DNA from: JAAXGI01 sp965206975
Lineage (GTDB): Bacteria > Gemmatimonadota > Gemmatimonadetes > Longimicrobiales > Gaopeijiaceae
Assembly (NCBI GenBank): GCA_965206975.1
Contig: OZ242253.1
Coordinates: forward strand, 1,736,001 to 1,800,000
DNA length: 64,000 bases
Reading direction: 5' to 3'
Position 1 is the stretch's first letter. Every line of letters starts with the position of its first letter. The position numbers were made by a program, and so were the translations under genes. The notes beneath the pieces were generated by a model. It did no database searches. It was not told the DNA's origin and worked only from the letters and a program-made list of their open reading frames with translations. Shown one piece after another: positions 34,601-43,608 of the stretch.

Positions 34601-36148
34601 CGGAGGCTCCTCTCCCTCTCCGGACGCCTCCCCGCCGATCTCACCCTCGCGGGCGAGGTGGAGCGCCGCCTCCCGGATCAGGAGATCGAGATCACGGCGA
34701 TCGTGGACTCCCTCCCCGTAGCGATGGTTCTCGGCGTGGTCGAGGGGATCGAGGAGGTGGAGGGCGCTATCCACGGCCGGGTGCGAGTCGGGGGAAGCTC
34801 CGGCCGCCCGGAGCCCCAGGGCGAGCTCGTGCTCGAGGGGGCCGGGCTCAGCGTCCCCGCCCTCGGGCTTCGTCCGCGAGGGATCCGGATGGACCTCCGC
34901 GTGCGGGAGGATCTCCGCGTGGAGGTGGAGGGGGAGGCGAGCGCGGGGGGGCGTGCCGCGATCTCGGGGAGCGTGGATCTGAGTGAGCTCACGAATCCCG
35001 GCTTCGACCTCCGCTTCGGGCTCGCGGGGTTCCAGGCCGTCGATCGGCGGGATCTGACGGCAGCGATCGGGGGCGAGCTGACACTCGCCGGTTCCTTCCG
35101 GGAGCCGTTGATCGGCGGGGTTGCGAACTTCGAGCAGGGGGAGCTCTTCCTCGAGGAGTTCGCAAGGGAAGCGATGGCCGTCGACCTCTCGAACCCCCTC
35201 CTCCTCGATGTGGTGGACACGACTGTCGTGGCGGGGGGAGCTGCCGCTGAGCTCGCTCGGAGCCCCTTCCTCGAGAACCTCCGCGTCGACGTCGCGCTCT
35301 CCCTCGAGCAGGACTTCTGGATCCGGAGCCTCGACTCCACCCAGGGGATGGACGTCGAGCTCGCGGGGGAGCTCGGCCTCAGCTTCGACCGGGCCGGGAG
35401 GGAGTTCCGGCTGGCGGGGAGCCTCGAGGCCGTCCGGGGCTCCTATACGCAGCTCGGCCGGATCTTCGACGTCGAGACGGGAACGCTCGACTTCGTCGGG
35501 ACCCCGGGGATCGATCCCTCCCTCTCGATCCAGGCGGTGCACCGCTTCCGGAGGGAGGTCGGCGAGCCGCTGAACGTCCTCGCGAACGTGAGCGGGACGC
35601 TGCAGGTTCCGGAGGTCACGCTCTCGAGCGATGCGCAGCCCCCGATCCCGGAGTCGGACCTGATCAGCTACATGCTCTTCGGCCGCCCCTCCTACGCCCT
35701 CGCATCCGGGGAGGTCTCGGTCGTCGATAGGGCCGCGGCCGGTCTCGGCAGCGCCTTTCTGAATCTGGGGGTGAGCCAGCTCGGCACGACGTTCAGCCGG
35801 AGCCTCGGCGTGGACTACCTCTCCGTGAGCCAGGCGCAGCAGGCCGGGAGCCTCGCGGCGCTCGGCCGCACGGCCGGACTCTTCTCGGCCACCCAGATCG
35901 AGATGGGGCGCTACATCGGGGACAACGTCTTTCTCGCCGTGACGCTCCGCCCCCTGACGGGGAGCGACGCGGCACGACAGATCCAGCTCCCGAGCGCGAG
36001 GCTGGAGTGGAGATTCCGGGAGGACTGGTCCACGGAGTCGTTCGTCGAGGACCGGCTCGCGCGCCAGGGCCGCTCTGCCTTCGGCGAGCTGGACAACGAT
36101 GTGCGCCGGGTATTCGGGATCTCGCTCTTTCGCGACTGGGGATATTAG
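31634..36148 (+). CDS. tamB: TamB-like (DUF490) translocation and assembly module protein
   Basis: A protein of about 1504 residues. One N-terminal helix (RILLGLGALLLTLLLVQGAL) anchors it in the inner membrane. A very long series of beta strands rich in short L-x-L/D-L repeats follows, forming the periplasm-spanning groove seen in AsmA/TamB proteins. The C-terminal DUF490 domain has the marker ESDLISYMLFGRPS and the end VRRVFGISLFRDWGY. The GTG start is 2 bases after the Omp85 stop and matches the basic-then-hydrophobic family start. It likely partners the upstream protein for outer-membrane lipid transport or protein assembly. Confidence 0.92.
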   Translation: MRVRGRILLGLGALLLTLLLVQGALALLLVRTRPGHEFFLRTALSRAEALLDGELSIEALTSGGLLRGFTLHGVRLTDPEGRPFVTADSIRVRYSLPELIRRNVVLVPADIWNPSVVIESLHGAAGSNVDRIFRLRGGSGSGEGAGGLALSLRRTRVHGGELLLRRPVEEWPEGGRSLYERLEGPGGGEGEYRLLRFRGIEARIGAAELLGPDFRGQSFEVESLSVVGEILEEPFLVSELTGRIRREGSGLDLDLERLSLERTEMSLLASLDWGDPEGFRGRFQVEAPVLDLEDFRWFEPRVPAAAGSLNGEISAEAGRLSLRATELDLRAGGSRVAGEFALDLAEGPAFIEADLSLEPLELRELAPWFELPAAARGSVTGTIEARGPPEALALRTEVSFEDAEAGIPPSPAVIEGTVRVTDGLEAGSLGISLEPFRYEALRALFPALDWAGEGRIRLEISGDRAGGVELSGEIEHAAGGLSPSRVLLSGAVRPVEGDVSLDLALRLDPLLLEGAALAVGRRLPLAGELSGDLQATGPLSDLELSASLETPGGALEASTRLDLRDPGRRYRIEVAAEEFHLDRIASGLPDPTLLSGSLLLDGAGRELGTLEGTGALTLAGGQIGWAPLESLRSRVSVGEGRLRLEELEARSPLLRLSGSGELALAEGAPPGRLDLSFSADSLGALGAVVRGGQVIAADTLTALELDVLRLEGVDPDTLGVVEEVALAGSARGELLLRGRLAELRGEGFAEVRGGVVGGAALARSRVDLTGEWRGRESWEADAVIELDSLRLGGGFEVTRGSGGVRVDAGGAGDFVFEAEGPGERRYAAEGALVWDGAGTELALGTLRLASGAERWELAAPARVRLEDPGGLAGGLEIVGPSAVGAGEDAPPALIAVSGRLDRRGSSDLDLRLSGVDLERLGRLLQVERPPRGVADLSGRIRGAAERPAIGGELEIADFVFRGIALASLSGRFRYEDLTLEGEIDAEAGSRRLLSLSGRLPADLTLAGEVERRLPDQEIEITAIVDSLPVAMVLGVVEGIEEVEGAIHGRVRVGGSSGRPEPQGELVLEGAGLSVPALGLRPRGIRMDLRVREDLRVEVEGEASAGGRAAISGSVDLSELTNPGFDLRFGLAGFQAVDRRDLTAAIGGELTLAGSFREPLIGGVANFEQGELFLEEFAREAMAVDLSNPLLLDVVDTTVVAGGAAAELARSPFLENLRVDVALSLEQDFWIRSLDSTQGMDVELAGELGLSFDRAGREFRLAGSLEAVRGSYTQLGRIFDVETGTLDFVGTPGIDPSLSIQAVHRFRREVGEPLNVLANVSGTLQVPEVTLSSDAQPPIPESDLISYMLFGRPSYALASGEVSVVDRAAAGLGSAFLNLGVSQLGTTFSRSLGVDYLSVSQAQQAGSLAALGRTAGLFSATQIEMGRYIGDNVFLAVTLRPLTGSDAARQIQLPSARLEWRFREDWSTESFVEDRLARQGRSAFGELDNDVRRVFGISLFRDWGY

Positions 36149-36305
36149 GGCGCGGTCCATCCGGCTCCGGCAGTTGGAGAGATCAGCCGGACGGACGGGC
36201 CTCCCGAACACCCGCCGCTCGGGACACCGGGCGCCCGGAGCGCTTCGTCGCCGCTTGGTCCTTCGCGTGATGGAGCCCGAGCCGTTGGGCCGTGGGCGGC
36301 CGAGA

Positions 36306-36340
36306 GCCCGGCAGCACCGCCTCCGCGGAAGCTGCCGGGC
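36306..36340 (+). terminator. GC-rich hairpin after tamB (possible terminator)
   Basis: GCCCGGCAG (36306-36314) pairs with CTGCCGGGC (36332-36340) over a 17-base loop, 158 bases after tamB and 98 bases before htpX. No T-run follows. It is the only strong structure in this 289-base gap. Confidence 0.35.
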
Positions 36341-36437
36341 CGCGTGCACGGACCCGGCCGCGGTGCGCGGGGTACAGCAGACGACTCGGGGGCTCCCCCG
36401 GTATGGGTCGCTTCTTCGAATCCGGATCTGAAAGCAG

Positions 36438-37283
36438 ATGCAACAGCTGAAAGTCTTTGTCCTGATGGCCGGCCTCACGGCGCTCCTCGTCGTCCTCGGG
36501 GGGTACATGGGAGGGCAGCAGGGTGCCGTCATCTTCTTCGTCATCGCCGCCGTGATGAACTTCGGCATGTTCTGGTTCAGCGACCGGGCGGTGCTCAGGA
36601 TGTACAAGGCCCGCATCATCGGCCCGGACGATTCCCCCGACCTCTACCGGATGGTGGACACGCTCCGGCAGCGCGCGGGGCTCCCCATGCCCACCCTCGC
36701 GATCGCGCCTTCGGAGCAGCCGAACGCCTTCGCGACGGGCCGAAGCCACAAGAAGGCTGTCGTGTGCGTAACGGCCGGGCTCCTCAAGCTGGTGGACCGC
36801 CGCGAGCTTGAGGGGGTGATCGCCCACGAGCTCGCGCACGTGAAGCACAACCACATGCTCGTCTCCACCGTCGCCGCGACGATGGCGGGCGCGATCGCCA
36901 TCCTCGCCTCGGTAGCGCGCTGGGGGGCGATCCTGGGCGGGGGCCGGGATGGAGACCGGAACCCCTTCGCCCTGATCGTGATGTCGATCGTCGCCCCCCT
37001 CGCCGCCATGATCGTGCAGATGGCGATCAGCCGCGCGAACGAATTCCAGGCGGACCGCACGGGTGCGAAGATTGCAGGACGGGCCGACGGGCTCGCCGGT
37101 GCGCTCAGGCGGCTGGACGCGTATTCTCGGCGGATCCCGATGGAGGTGAACCCGGCCGCCGCGCAGCTCGCGATCGTGAACCCCCTCGCCGGGATCCGCG
37201 GACGGGGGCTCACTCGCCTCTTCAGCACCCACCCCCCGACCGAGGAGCGCGTGGCCCGCCTGAGGCGGCTTCGGGATCTCTGA
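36438..37283 (+). CDS. htpX: Membrane zinc metalloprotease HtpX
   Basis: A 281-residue M48 protease that degrades damaged membrane proteins. Two N-terminal helices (about 5-47), then the zinc site HELAH (His130, Glu131, His134) after GVIA, two more helices, and the third ligand region SRANEFQADRTGA. The C-terminus FSTHPPTEERVARLRRL is typical. Gap of 289 bases from tamB, suggesting its own promoter. Family members are often heat or envelope-stress induced; no such element is evident here. Confidence 0.95.
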   Translation: MQQLKVFVLMAGLTALLVVLGGYMGGQQGAVIFFVIAAVMNFGMFWFSDRAVLRMYKARIIGPDDSPDLYRMVDTLRQRAGLPMPTLAIAPSEQPNAFATGRSHKKAVVCVTAGLLKLVDRRELEGVIAHELAHVKHNHMLVSTVAATMAGAIAILASVARWGAILGGGRDGDRNPFALIVMSIVAPLAAMIVQMAISRANEFQADRTGAKIAGRADGLAGALRRLDAYSRRIPMEVNPAAAQLAIVNPLAGIRGRGLTRLFSTHPPTEERVARLRRLRDL

Positions 37284-37355
37284 ACGCCCGCCCCACGGCC
37301 CGCATGGGTGAGGCGGCCGGCCGCCTGCGCGTAGAACGCCTCCGGACAGCGCCTC

Positions 37356-40300
37356 GTGCGAATGCCGCGTAACTCGCTCGTAATCCGGGGGGCGCGGGAG
37401 CACAACCTCCAGGACATCTCCCTCGAGATCCCGCGCGAGCGACTTGTCGTGCTCACCGGGATCTCGGGCTCGGGGAAGAGTTCCCTCGCCTTCGACACGA
37501 TCTACGCCGAGGGCCAGCGGCGTTACGTCGAGTCCCTCTCGGCGTACGCGCGCCAGTTCGTCGGGATGATGGAGAAGCCCGACGTCGACTCGATCGAGGG
37601 GCTCTCTCCCGCGATCTCGATCGAGCAGAAGGCGCTCTCGAAAAACCCGCGTTCGAGCGTCGGGACCGTCACCGAGGTCTACGACTACCTCCGGCTCCTC
37701 TGGGCGAGGGCCGGCACGGCGCATTGCCCGGAGTGCAAGAGGCCCGTGCTCCGGCAGTCCGCGACGGAGATCGTGGACCGCATCCTCGCGCTCGGCGAGG
37801 GGGTCCGGATCCAGATCCTCGCCCCACTCGTCCGGGGGCGGAAGGGGGAGTTTCGGGAGCTCTTCGAGAGGACCCGGCGGCAGGGGTTCGTCCGTGCCTT
37901 CGTCGACGGGGAGACGTGCGACCTCGCCTCGCCCCCGAAGCTGAATCGCTTCGAGAACCACAGCATCGCGGTGATCGTGGACCGGCTTATCGTGGACGAG
38001 AAAGATCGTGCCCGCCTCGCCGACTCCGTCGAGCTTGCGCTCCGGACGGGGGAGGGGGTCCTCGAGCTCCTCGTGCACCCCCCGGGGCCGGGGAAGCCGG
38101 CCTCGCAGCTCTACAGCGAGCGCTACGCCTGCCTCGACTGCGGGGTGAGCCTCGCGGAGCTCGAGCCGAGGCAGTTCTCCTTCAACTCCCCCTACGGGGC
38201 GTGCCCCGAATGCGACGGTCTCGGGACGAGGCGGGAGGTGAGTCCCGAGCTCATTGTGGGCGACGGGCGGCTCTCGATCCTCGAGGGCGTCGTCCTCCCC
38301 TGGGGGGCGCCCAGGGGACGCCTCCGCGAGTCCACGCTCGCGGGGCTCGCCTCGGCGTACGAGTTCGATCCGGCCGCGCCGTGGGACGACCTGCCCGAGG
38401 AGGCCCAGCGGGGGATCCTCTTCGGCTCGGAGGAGATGAAGATCCGCTTCCCCTCCCGGCGAAGGGGGCGGGCCGGGGGCGCCGTGAGGCGCTGGGACGG
38501 CGTGGTCGAGAGCGTCTCCACGCGCTACAGGGAGACGTCGTCCGATGCGGTGAGGCACCACCTCTCGCGCTACATGACCGCGCTCCCCTGCAACGCGTGC
38601 GGCGGCACGCGGCTTCGACGGGAATCCCGCGCGGTGACGCTCGGTGGGTGCTCGATCCATCAGGTCGCGGAGCTCTCGATCTCCGAGGCGCGCGCCTTCT
38701 TCGAGGCACTCCCCGTCTCGGGCGAGGCGAGGGGTCCTGACGTCCCGACGCCCCTCCCCATCGCGCCCCTCCCCGCGGAGATCGCGGGCCCGATCCTGAA
38801 GGAGGTAGGCGAGCGGCTTCGCTTCCTCGAGGACGTCGGCCTCGAATACCTCACCCTCTCCCGGGGCGCGGACACCCTCTCTGGCGGGGAGGGGCAGCGC
38901 GTCCGCCTCGCCACCCAGATCGGGAGCCGGCTCGTCGGCGTCCTCTATGTCCTGGACGAGCCCTCGATCGGTCTCCATCAACGCGACAATGACCGGCTCC
39001 TTGGGACGCTCTGCTCCCTTCGGGACCTGGGCAACACGGTCCTCGTGGTCGAGCACGACGAGGAGACGATACGGCGGGCGGACTTCATCGTGGATCTGGG
39101 TCCCGGCGCGGGACGGGAGGGGGGCGAGGTGGTGGCGGCGGGGCCCCTCGCATCCATCGTTGCCGAGGAGCGCTCCCTTACGGGGGCGTATCTCCGGGGC
39201 GATCGGGCGATCCCCGTCCCCGAGGCTCGGCGGGCCGTCGATCCCGAGGACTCGCTCGTCGTGAGAGGGAGCACAGGCCACAACCTGCAGGGGGTGGACG
39301 CCCGCTTCCCGCTCGGAGCCTTCACCTGCGTGACCGGTGTCTCGGGGTCGGGGAAGTCCACCCTCGTGAACGAGACGCTCTACCGTGCCCTCGCCCGCCA
39401 CCTCCACGGATCGACGCGCCTGCCCCTCCCCCACGAGGGGATCGAGGGGATCGAGGGGATCGACAAGGTCATCGAGGTGGATCAGGCGCCGATCGGACGT
39501 ACCCCGCGATCGAATCCCGCGACGTACACGGGGCTCTTCACACCGATCCGACAGCTCTTCGCCGAGCTCCCCGCATCGCAGATGCGGGGCTACGCGCCGG
39601 GGCGCTTCTCCTTCAACGTCAAGGGGGGGCGGTGCGAGGCGTGCAAGGGCGACGGGATGATCCGGATCGAGATGCACTTCCTCCCGGACGTCTACGTCCC
39701 CTGCGAGGTGTGCCGGGGGCGGCGCTACAACCGGGAGACGCTTGAGGTCCGCTACCGTGGGAAGTGCATAGCGGACGTCCTCGACATGACGGTGGACGAG
39801 GCGCTCGACTTCTTCCACGCCGTCCCCCGGATCCGGCGGGTTCTCGGGACGCTCTCCGGCGTGGGGCTCGGCTACATCCACCTGGGCCAGGCCGCAACGA
39901 CGATCTCGGGGGGCGAGGCCCAGCGGGTGAAGCTCGCCACCGAACTCTCGAAGAGGGCGACGGGGCGGACGCTCTACATCCTGGACGAGCCGACGACGGG
40001 GCTCCACTTCCAGGACGTCGAGGTGCTGCTGCAGGTTCTCCACCGCCTGGTGGACCGCGGAAACACCGTCATCATGATCGAGCACAACCTCGAGGTGGTG
40101 AAGACCGCGGACTGGATCCTGGACCTGGGGCCGGAGGGCGGCCGGGGCGGCGGGCGGATCGTGGCCGAGGGGAGCCCGGAGGAGGTGTCGAGGTGCGCCG
40201 ACTCCGCCACGGGCCGCTACCTGGCCAGGGTGCTCGAGGAAGGAGTGCGGGGTCCCCCCGCCCTCCCGGTGGAGCGGCCTTCCGCGGTTTCCTTCGGGGA

Positions 40301-40397
40301 GGAGGGGCTCGGAGGCAACGGAAGGAGTGATGCCCGACGCGGCCTCCCTCTCGGCCGCCAGGAGGAACCCTCGGGCACTTCGGCCGTCGGCTCCTGA
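37356..40397 (+). CDS. uvrA: UvrABC system protein A
   Basis: A 1013-residue excision-repair damage sensor. Two ABC ATPase halves: Walker A GISGSGKSS near residue 33 and GVSGSGKST in the second half, with signature LSGGEGQR and ISGGEAQR. Zinc modules include CLDCGV/CPECDG and CEACKGDGMIRIEMHFLPDV. GTPRSNPATYTG-type and SLSAYARQF segments are intact. About 70 residues after the last motif are low complexity and unlike E. coli. Start GTG at 37356; an ATG two codons later is equally good. A 9-base triplicate lies inside (39435-39461). Confidence 0.96.
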   Translation: MRMPRNSLVIRGAREHNLQDISLEIPRERLVVLTGISGSGKSSLAFDTIYAEGQRRYVESLSAYARQFVGMMEKPDVDSIEGLSPAISIEQKALSKNPRSSVGTVTEVYDYLRLLWARAGTAHCPECKRPVLRQSATEIVDRILALGEGVRIQILAPLVRGRKGEFRELFERTRRQGFVRAFVDGETCDLASPPKLNRFENHSIAVIVDRLIVDEKDRARLADSVELALRTGEGVLELLVHPPGPGKPASQLYSERYACLDCGVSLAELEPRQFSFNSPYGACPECDGLGTRREVSPELIVGDGRLSILEGVVLPWGAPRGRLRESTLAGLASAYEFDPAAPWDDLPEEAQRGILFGSEEMKIRFPSRRRGRAGGAVRRWDGVVESVSTRYRETSSDAVRHHLSRYMTALPCNACGGTRLRRESRAVTLGGCSIHQVAELSISEARAFFEALPVSGEARGPDVPTPLPIAPLPAEIAGPILKEVGERLRFLEDVGLEYLTLSRGADTLSGGEGQRVRLATQIGSRLVGVLYVLDEPSIGLHQRDNDRLLGTLCSLRDLGNTVLVVEHDEETIRRADFIVDLGPGAGREGGEVVAAGPLASIVAEERSLTGAYLRGDRAIPVPEARRAVDPEDSLVVRGSTGHNLQGVDARFPLGAFTCVTGVSGSGKSTLVNETLYRALARHLHGSTRLPLPHEGIEGIEGIDKVIEVDQAPIGRTPRSNPATYTGLFTPIRQLFAELPASQMRGYAPGRFSFNVKGGRCEACKGDGMIRIEMHFLPDVYVPCEVCRGRRYNRETLEVRYRGKCIADVLDMTVDEALDFFHAVPRIRRVLGTLSGVGLGYIHLGQAATTISGGEAQRVKLATELSKRATGRTLYILDEPTTGLHFQDVEVLLQVLHRLVDRGNTVIMIEHNLEVVKTADWILDLGPEGGRGGGRIVAEGSPEEVSRCADSATGRYLARVLEEGVRGPPALPVERPSAVSFGEEGLGGNGRSDARRGLPLGRQEEPSGTSAVGS
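39435..39461 (+). repeat. Three tandem 9-base repeats inside uvrA
   Basis: GAGGGGATC occurs three times in a row, in frame, coding for a repeated Glu-Gly-Ile between the ATP site and the DKVIEVDQ segment of the second UvrA half. Copy change would add or remove three residues without shifting frame. Confidence 0.8.
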
Positions 40398-40919
40398 GGT
40401 CCCCTCGACCGGATATTCTCCGGCGAAGACGGGCGTCCACGTCGACGCCCTCCTCCCATCCGCCGGCACCGGTCTCCGCAAGGACACCTTTCCCGTCGCG
40501 GAACCGGATCCCGAAGGCCAGGTTCATCCCGAGTCCACCGACGGCGGAGCGCGTGCTCCCGATCGACCGCTACACCGCCGTCGTGCTCGAAGCGACGGGC
40601 CGGGAGACGATCCCTCAAGTCCGGTTGAAAGGGGGCGGGCCTCTATGTGGCGCACCGCCAGCGAGTGCTGACACAAGAAGAGGGTCCTCAGCTGGCTCGA
40701 GGAGCACGACATCCCCTGGGGGACACCCTCCCTTTGCCAGGTGGTGCCGCAGTGGAATCGCCCCTGGCCTCGTCGTCACCAACTCGTCCCTCCCTCCGTG
40801 GGAAAGGGTCCAGGGGCAGCTTGCTCCTGGATCAGACCCATCGCGGCGAACCCGGCCGCAGGCTTCGATGAGGTCAGAATCCGATTCAGCTAGCCACCGC
40901 TTCGACGAGCAACCCCGGC
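40398..40919. other. Gene-free stretch of 522 bases between uvrA and a broken binding-protein gene
   Basis: No convincing intact gene on either strand. Short plus-strand pieces look coding-like in different frames (RVLPIDRYTAVVLEATGRET near 40550-40610 and RVLSWLEEHDIPWG near 40680-40725), which may be traces of a decayed gene. Overall GC falls here, marking the change from the core block to accessory DNA. No tRNA or inverted terminal repeat was seen. Confidence 0.5.
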
Positions 40920-42172
40920 TCACGGCGAGAAGGGGTAGGCCACGGGCAACTCTGCAGGGTCTGTGATGGCCGAATCCGTGTGGTGGTAGATGTTGACGCG
41001 CCCGGTGCCGCAGTCTCCGAAATCGTCGCAGGAGAGTACACCGATGATGCCCTGAAAGCCGGACGTCGCCCCGAGTTCCTCGCGCAGCGCAGCGCGGTCC
41101 ACATACAACTTCCCGCCCTCCTCCACCGCAACGGAGTTGATCGCGCTGAGCAGCAGTGATGTCGCGTCGTACCCGTGCGCCCAGTAAGGAGAGCCAGGAG
41201 GCTCGCCGTACGTGGATTCGAACGCGGCCAGAATCTCGTCCGCGTTCTTACCGGTCGCAACATTGGCAGCTACGTCATGAGATGCCTCCGGCCCTGCAAA
41301 GTAGATGCCCTCCGACTGCGGTGTGCCGAGGAACCCCGACACGAGGAGGCGCGCGTCCGTGATGAGCGTCGCGCCTTCCAGCCCGTTCACCTCCCTCACC
41401 TGCTCGGCAAATTGCGAGCCTTCCGATTCGAAGAGCGGGAAGAAGATGCCGTCTGGATCGACTGCTGCGAATGCCGCGAGGACGTCCCTCATGTCTGTGT
41501 CGCCCTTCTCAATCTGGGCGGTATCCACGACCTCGCCGCCGAGAGCGCGGAACGCACTGCCAAACGCGGTGGTGATGCCCGTGGTGTACGGGTCGCCGTC
41601 GTTGATGGACACCATGCGCTCGAGACCCAATTCATTGTATGCGAAGTCGGCAACCGCTTGCCCCTGATAAAGGTCGTTGTTCGCGGTGCGGAAATAGCCG
41701 GGGTGGTAGTCGGGACTCGCGTTGCCGGCGAGGTCGGAGGTGAGCGCAGGCGACGTGTTGGACGGCGAGACCATCACCAGACCTGCCGCGCTGAGGAGCG
41801 GCGAGGCTGCCACCGCCGAGCCAGAACACAATGTGCCGACGACGCCCACTACCCGCGGGTCGGCGATGACCCTTTCGGCGCTTGTGCGTCCGCCCTCCGG
41901 CGAACACATGGCGTCGATTGACTCATCGAGTTCGATCTCGTGACCGTGGATGCTGCCGAAGTCTCGGATAGCCAGCTCGATGCTGTGTCGCAACCATGCA
42001 GCGAACGGATGTGCACGGCCTCGCCCTCGCCAACTTCGACCGCGCCGAGCGGCCCGGCCTCAAAACTGCCGGGCGACCCAGCCCCCAAGCTGCCGACCGG
42101 ATCGTCTCCTCCGCACGCTGCCAAGAGACCCGCCAGCAGCACGACGTGAAACATCCTGATCGCATTCCTCAT
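40920..42172 (-). pseudogene. Branched-chain-amino-acid-type ABC substrate-binding lipoprotein, broken by an out-of-frame deletion
   Basis: The N-terminal lipoprotein signal (MRNAIRMFHVVLLAGLLAAC, lipobox LLAAC) and VGEGEAVHIRSL are in one frame. The LivK-like body (RHSIELAIRDFGSIHGHEIE, VVGVVGTLCSGSAVAASPLL, NTSPALTSDLAG, then DGDPYTTGITTAFG and the C-terminal lobe) is in another frame. The change lies at about 41993-41999. Homologues carry about a dozen residues (a T-G-x-x-x-x-L-G type strand) between IRSL and the RHSIELAI helix that are missing here, so a deletion of 3n+1 bases fits better than one miscalled base. No permease or ATPase genes are near. If not an assembly error, the body has no export signal and the gene is dead. 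Confidence 0.75.
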
Positions 42173-42264
42173 TGTCGTAACCCTTCTGGTTGAGTTGTCC
42201 AGCGGCGTAAGGTACAACGGTCTGTCGTTGTGAGGCGGTCGTGTCGCAGTTTGAAATCCTTACT

Positions 42265-42489
42265 CTACGAGAGATGCTCCAGGTGCAGGGTGCAGTGCTC
42301 GTTCGGCTGCCCGTTCAGCGTGAACTCGAGGCCGGTTTCTTCGTCGACCGCCACGCAGTCCTGATGGACCGTAACCGGAGATAGGCTCACGCCAAGCTCT
42401 TCGGTCTCTGTGTCTCCGGCAATATGGGTCGGACCGCTGGGGCTCACGGATCCTCCGAAGGGAGAGAGTAGATCGACTGCCACCGTCAT
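42265..42489 (-). CDS. Small hypothetical protein
   Basis: A 74-residue frame from ATG to TAG, rich in acidic residues and short beta-like stretches (VSLSPVTVHQDCVAVDEETG, then FTLNGQPNEHC), with two cysteines. No signal peptide, membrane helix or known motif. No good ribosome site precedes it. It lies just upstream of, and on the same strand as, the broken binding-protein gene. It may be a real small gene or the tail of a lost larger one. Confidence 0.3.
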   Translation of the reverse strand: MTVAVDLLSPFGGSVSPSGPTHIAGDTETEELGVSLSPVTVHQDCVAVDEETGLEFTLNGQPNEHCTLHLEHLS

Positions 42490-42746
42490 CGCTCGCCGTC
42501 AGCGTTCCGCAAGCAGATCGAGTACAATGCTTGCATCCCCCTGGCGCACGCTTACGGATATAGCCGCGCGCTCGGAATGCGCGCGGGCCAGCAATGGGTG
42601 GTGCGCCTCGGGGCACAGGATAGGCGCCGGGGACGAACGGTGTCGAGATCGCGGGCGACCGTATACTGCCCGAAGTGTAGCGAGATCGAGCCGGTGCGGC
42701 CTGGTCACATCATCCTCCGCTCCCGGCAGGTCACTGGAGGCGTATC

Positions 42747-43328
42747 GTGTCAAACTTCACCTACAGCCTCTTTGCCATCGACGTCGCGATTCTCATTGTC
42801 CTACTGGCGGGCGTGCTCTGGTCCATTTCGGTCCCCGGCAAACGGATCTGGCCGCCGCCGCGGCTGCGTTCCTGGCAGTGGGTTCTGACGTGGACCTGTT
42901 ACTCGGCCGTCTGCGGGCTCAACGTGGCCCTCCTCTTCCTGGACTGGAATGCATGGCGGTTCCCGAGCGATCTCCGGTTCGTCGCGGGAATACCTCCGGT
43001 ACTGCTCGGAGGACTCATAGCCGTTTGGGGCGTCATCACCCTTGGCGGGAACAACAGCGCCGGGCTCAAGGGCGGCTTCGTGTTGGCTGGACCCTACCGG
43101 TTCACGCGGAATCCGCAGTACGTGGGTGACATCATGATCTTCGTCGGTGTGAGCCTTATCGCGAACTCCTTCTTCCTGTGGGTCGCTCACGCGCTGCTCA
43201 GCTTCGTATTCGTCCTTGCACCGATCGCCGAGGAACGCTGGTTGGAGCAACAGTATGGAGAGGCGTACCGCGAGTATCGACGAGCCACGCCTCGGTTCTG
43301 GCCTCGGTCGCCCGGAGGGCGGACATGA
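42747..43328 (+). CDS. Membrane methyltransferase of the isoprenylcysteine/phosphatidylethanolamine methyltransferase type
   Basis: A 193-residue protein with four to five membrane helices and the SAM-binding signature GPYRFTRNPQYVGDIM (about 112-127) followed by EERWLEQQYGEAYREYRR, as in ICMT/PEMT-like enzymes. It should methylate a lipid or hydrophobic thiol/amine at the membrane; the substrate is unknown. The start is GTG with CTGGAGG about 6 bases before. Single gene, flanked by gene-poor DNA. Confidence 0.8.
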   Translation: MSNFTYSLFAIDVAILIVLLAGVLWSISVPGKRIWPPPRLRSWQWVLTWTCYSAVCGLNVALLFLDWNAWRFPSDLRFVAGIPPVLLGGLIAVWGVITLGGNNSAGLKGGFVLAGPYRFTRNPQYVGDIMIFVGVSLIANSFFLWVAHALLSFVFVLAPIAEERWLEQQYGEAYREYRRATPRFWPRSPGGRT

Positions 43329-43608
43329 TCGCTGAGTGCTTTATTGAGGCGTGGAACTACCGGGGGCAGCGGTGGGAGCCTTCGTCTGCCGGACTCAGGG
43401 GTTGATCGCTCAATAGCCGGTCGGTGGACGTCTTCTACGGTCTCATGGATTCGCGCTCAGAAAGAAGGGGTCCGATGGGGGGATCACCGTGGATTCGTCA
43501 GGCGTAAGTATATAGCTAACGTCACCTTATAAGATGTCTGGCGTAGCCGATATCGTGCCCGTACCCCGCGATCCTCGCCCTGCTTCCGGTGCCCCTGCCG
43601 GGCCGATA
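43329..43608. other. Gene-free stretch after the membrane methyltransferase
   Basis: No credible gene on either strand. An AT-rich patch (43508-43535, with TATATAG and TTATAAG) stands out in this GC-rich chromosome. A short inverted pair TATTGAG/CTCAATA lies at about 43343-43415. The rest, from 43609, is described as the pspA promoter and leader. Confidence 0.45.

Noticed and set aside
31628..36619. Antisense open frame of about 1660 codons opposite tamB
   Set aside because: It mirrors the tamB coding frame; G/C-rich third positions suppress stops on the other strand. The protein is charged low-complexity sequence with no domain or signal.
36183..40487. Antisense open frame of about 1430 codons opposite htpX and uvrA
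   Set aside because: Same cause as above; htpX and uvrA on the plus strand are unmistakable and the antisense product has no recognisable motif.
40553..40966. Plus-strand open frame of 137 codons after uvrA
   Set aside because: Only its first 25 or so codons look protein-like and the rest is low-complexity; it runs into the convergent binding-protein gene and has no ribosome site. Treated as possible decayed DNA.
42499..42753. Minus-strand open frame of 84 codons upstream of the membrane methyltransferase
   Set aside because: No ribosome site, no family likeness, and it overlaps the start of a well supported gene on the other strand.
42577..42888. Plus-strand frame with a YCPKC segment
   Set aside because: A single CxxC in a composition-driven frame that overlaps the methyltransferase gene; no second metal motif.
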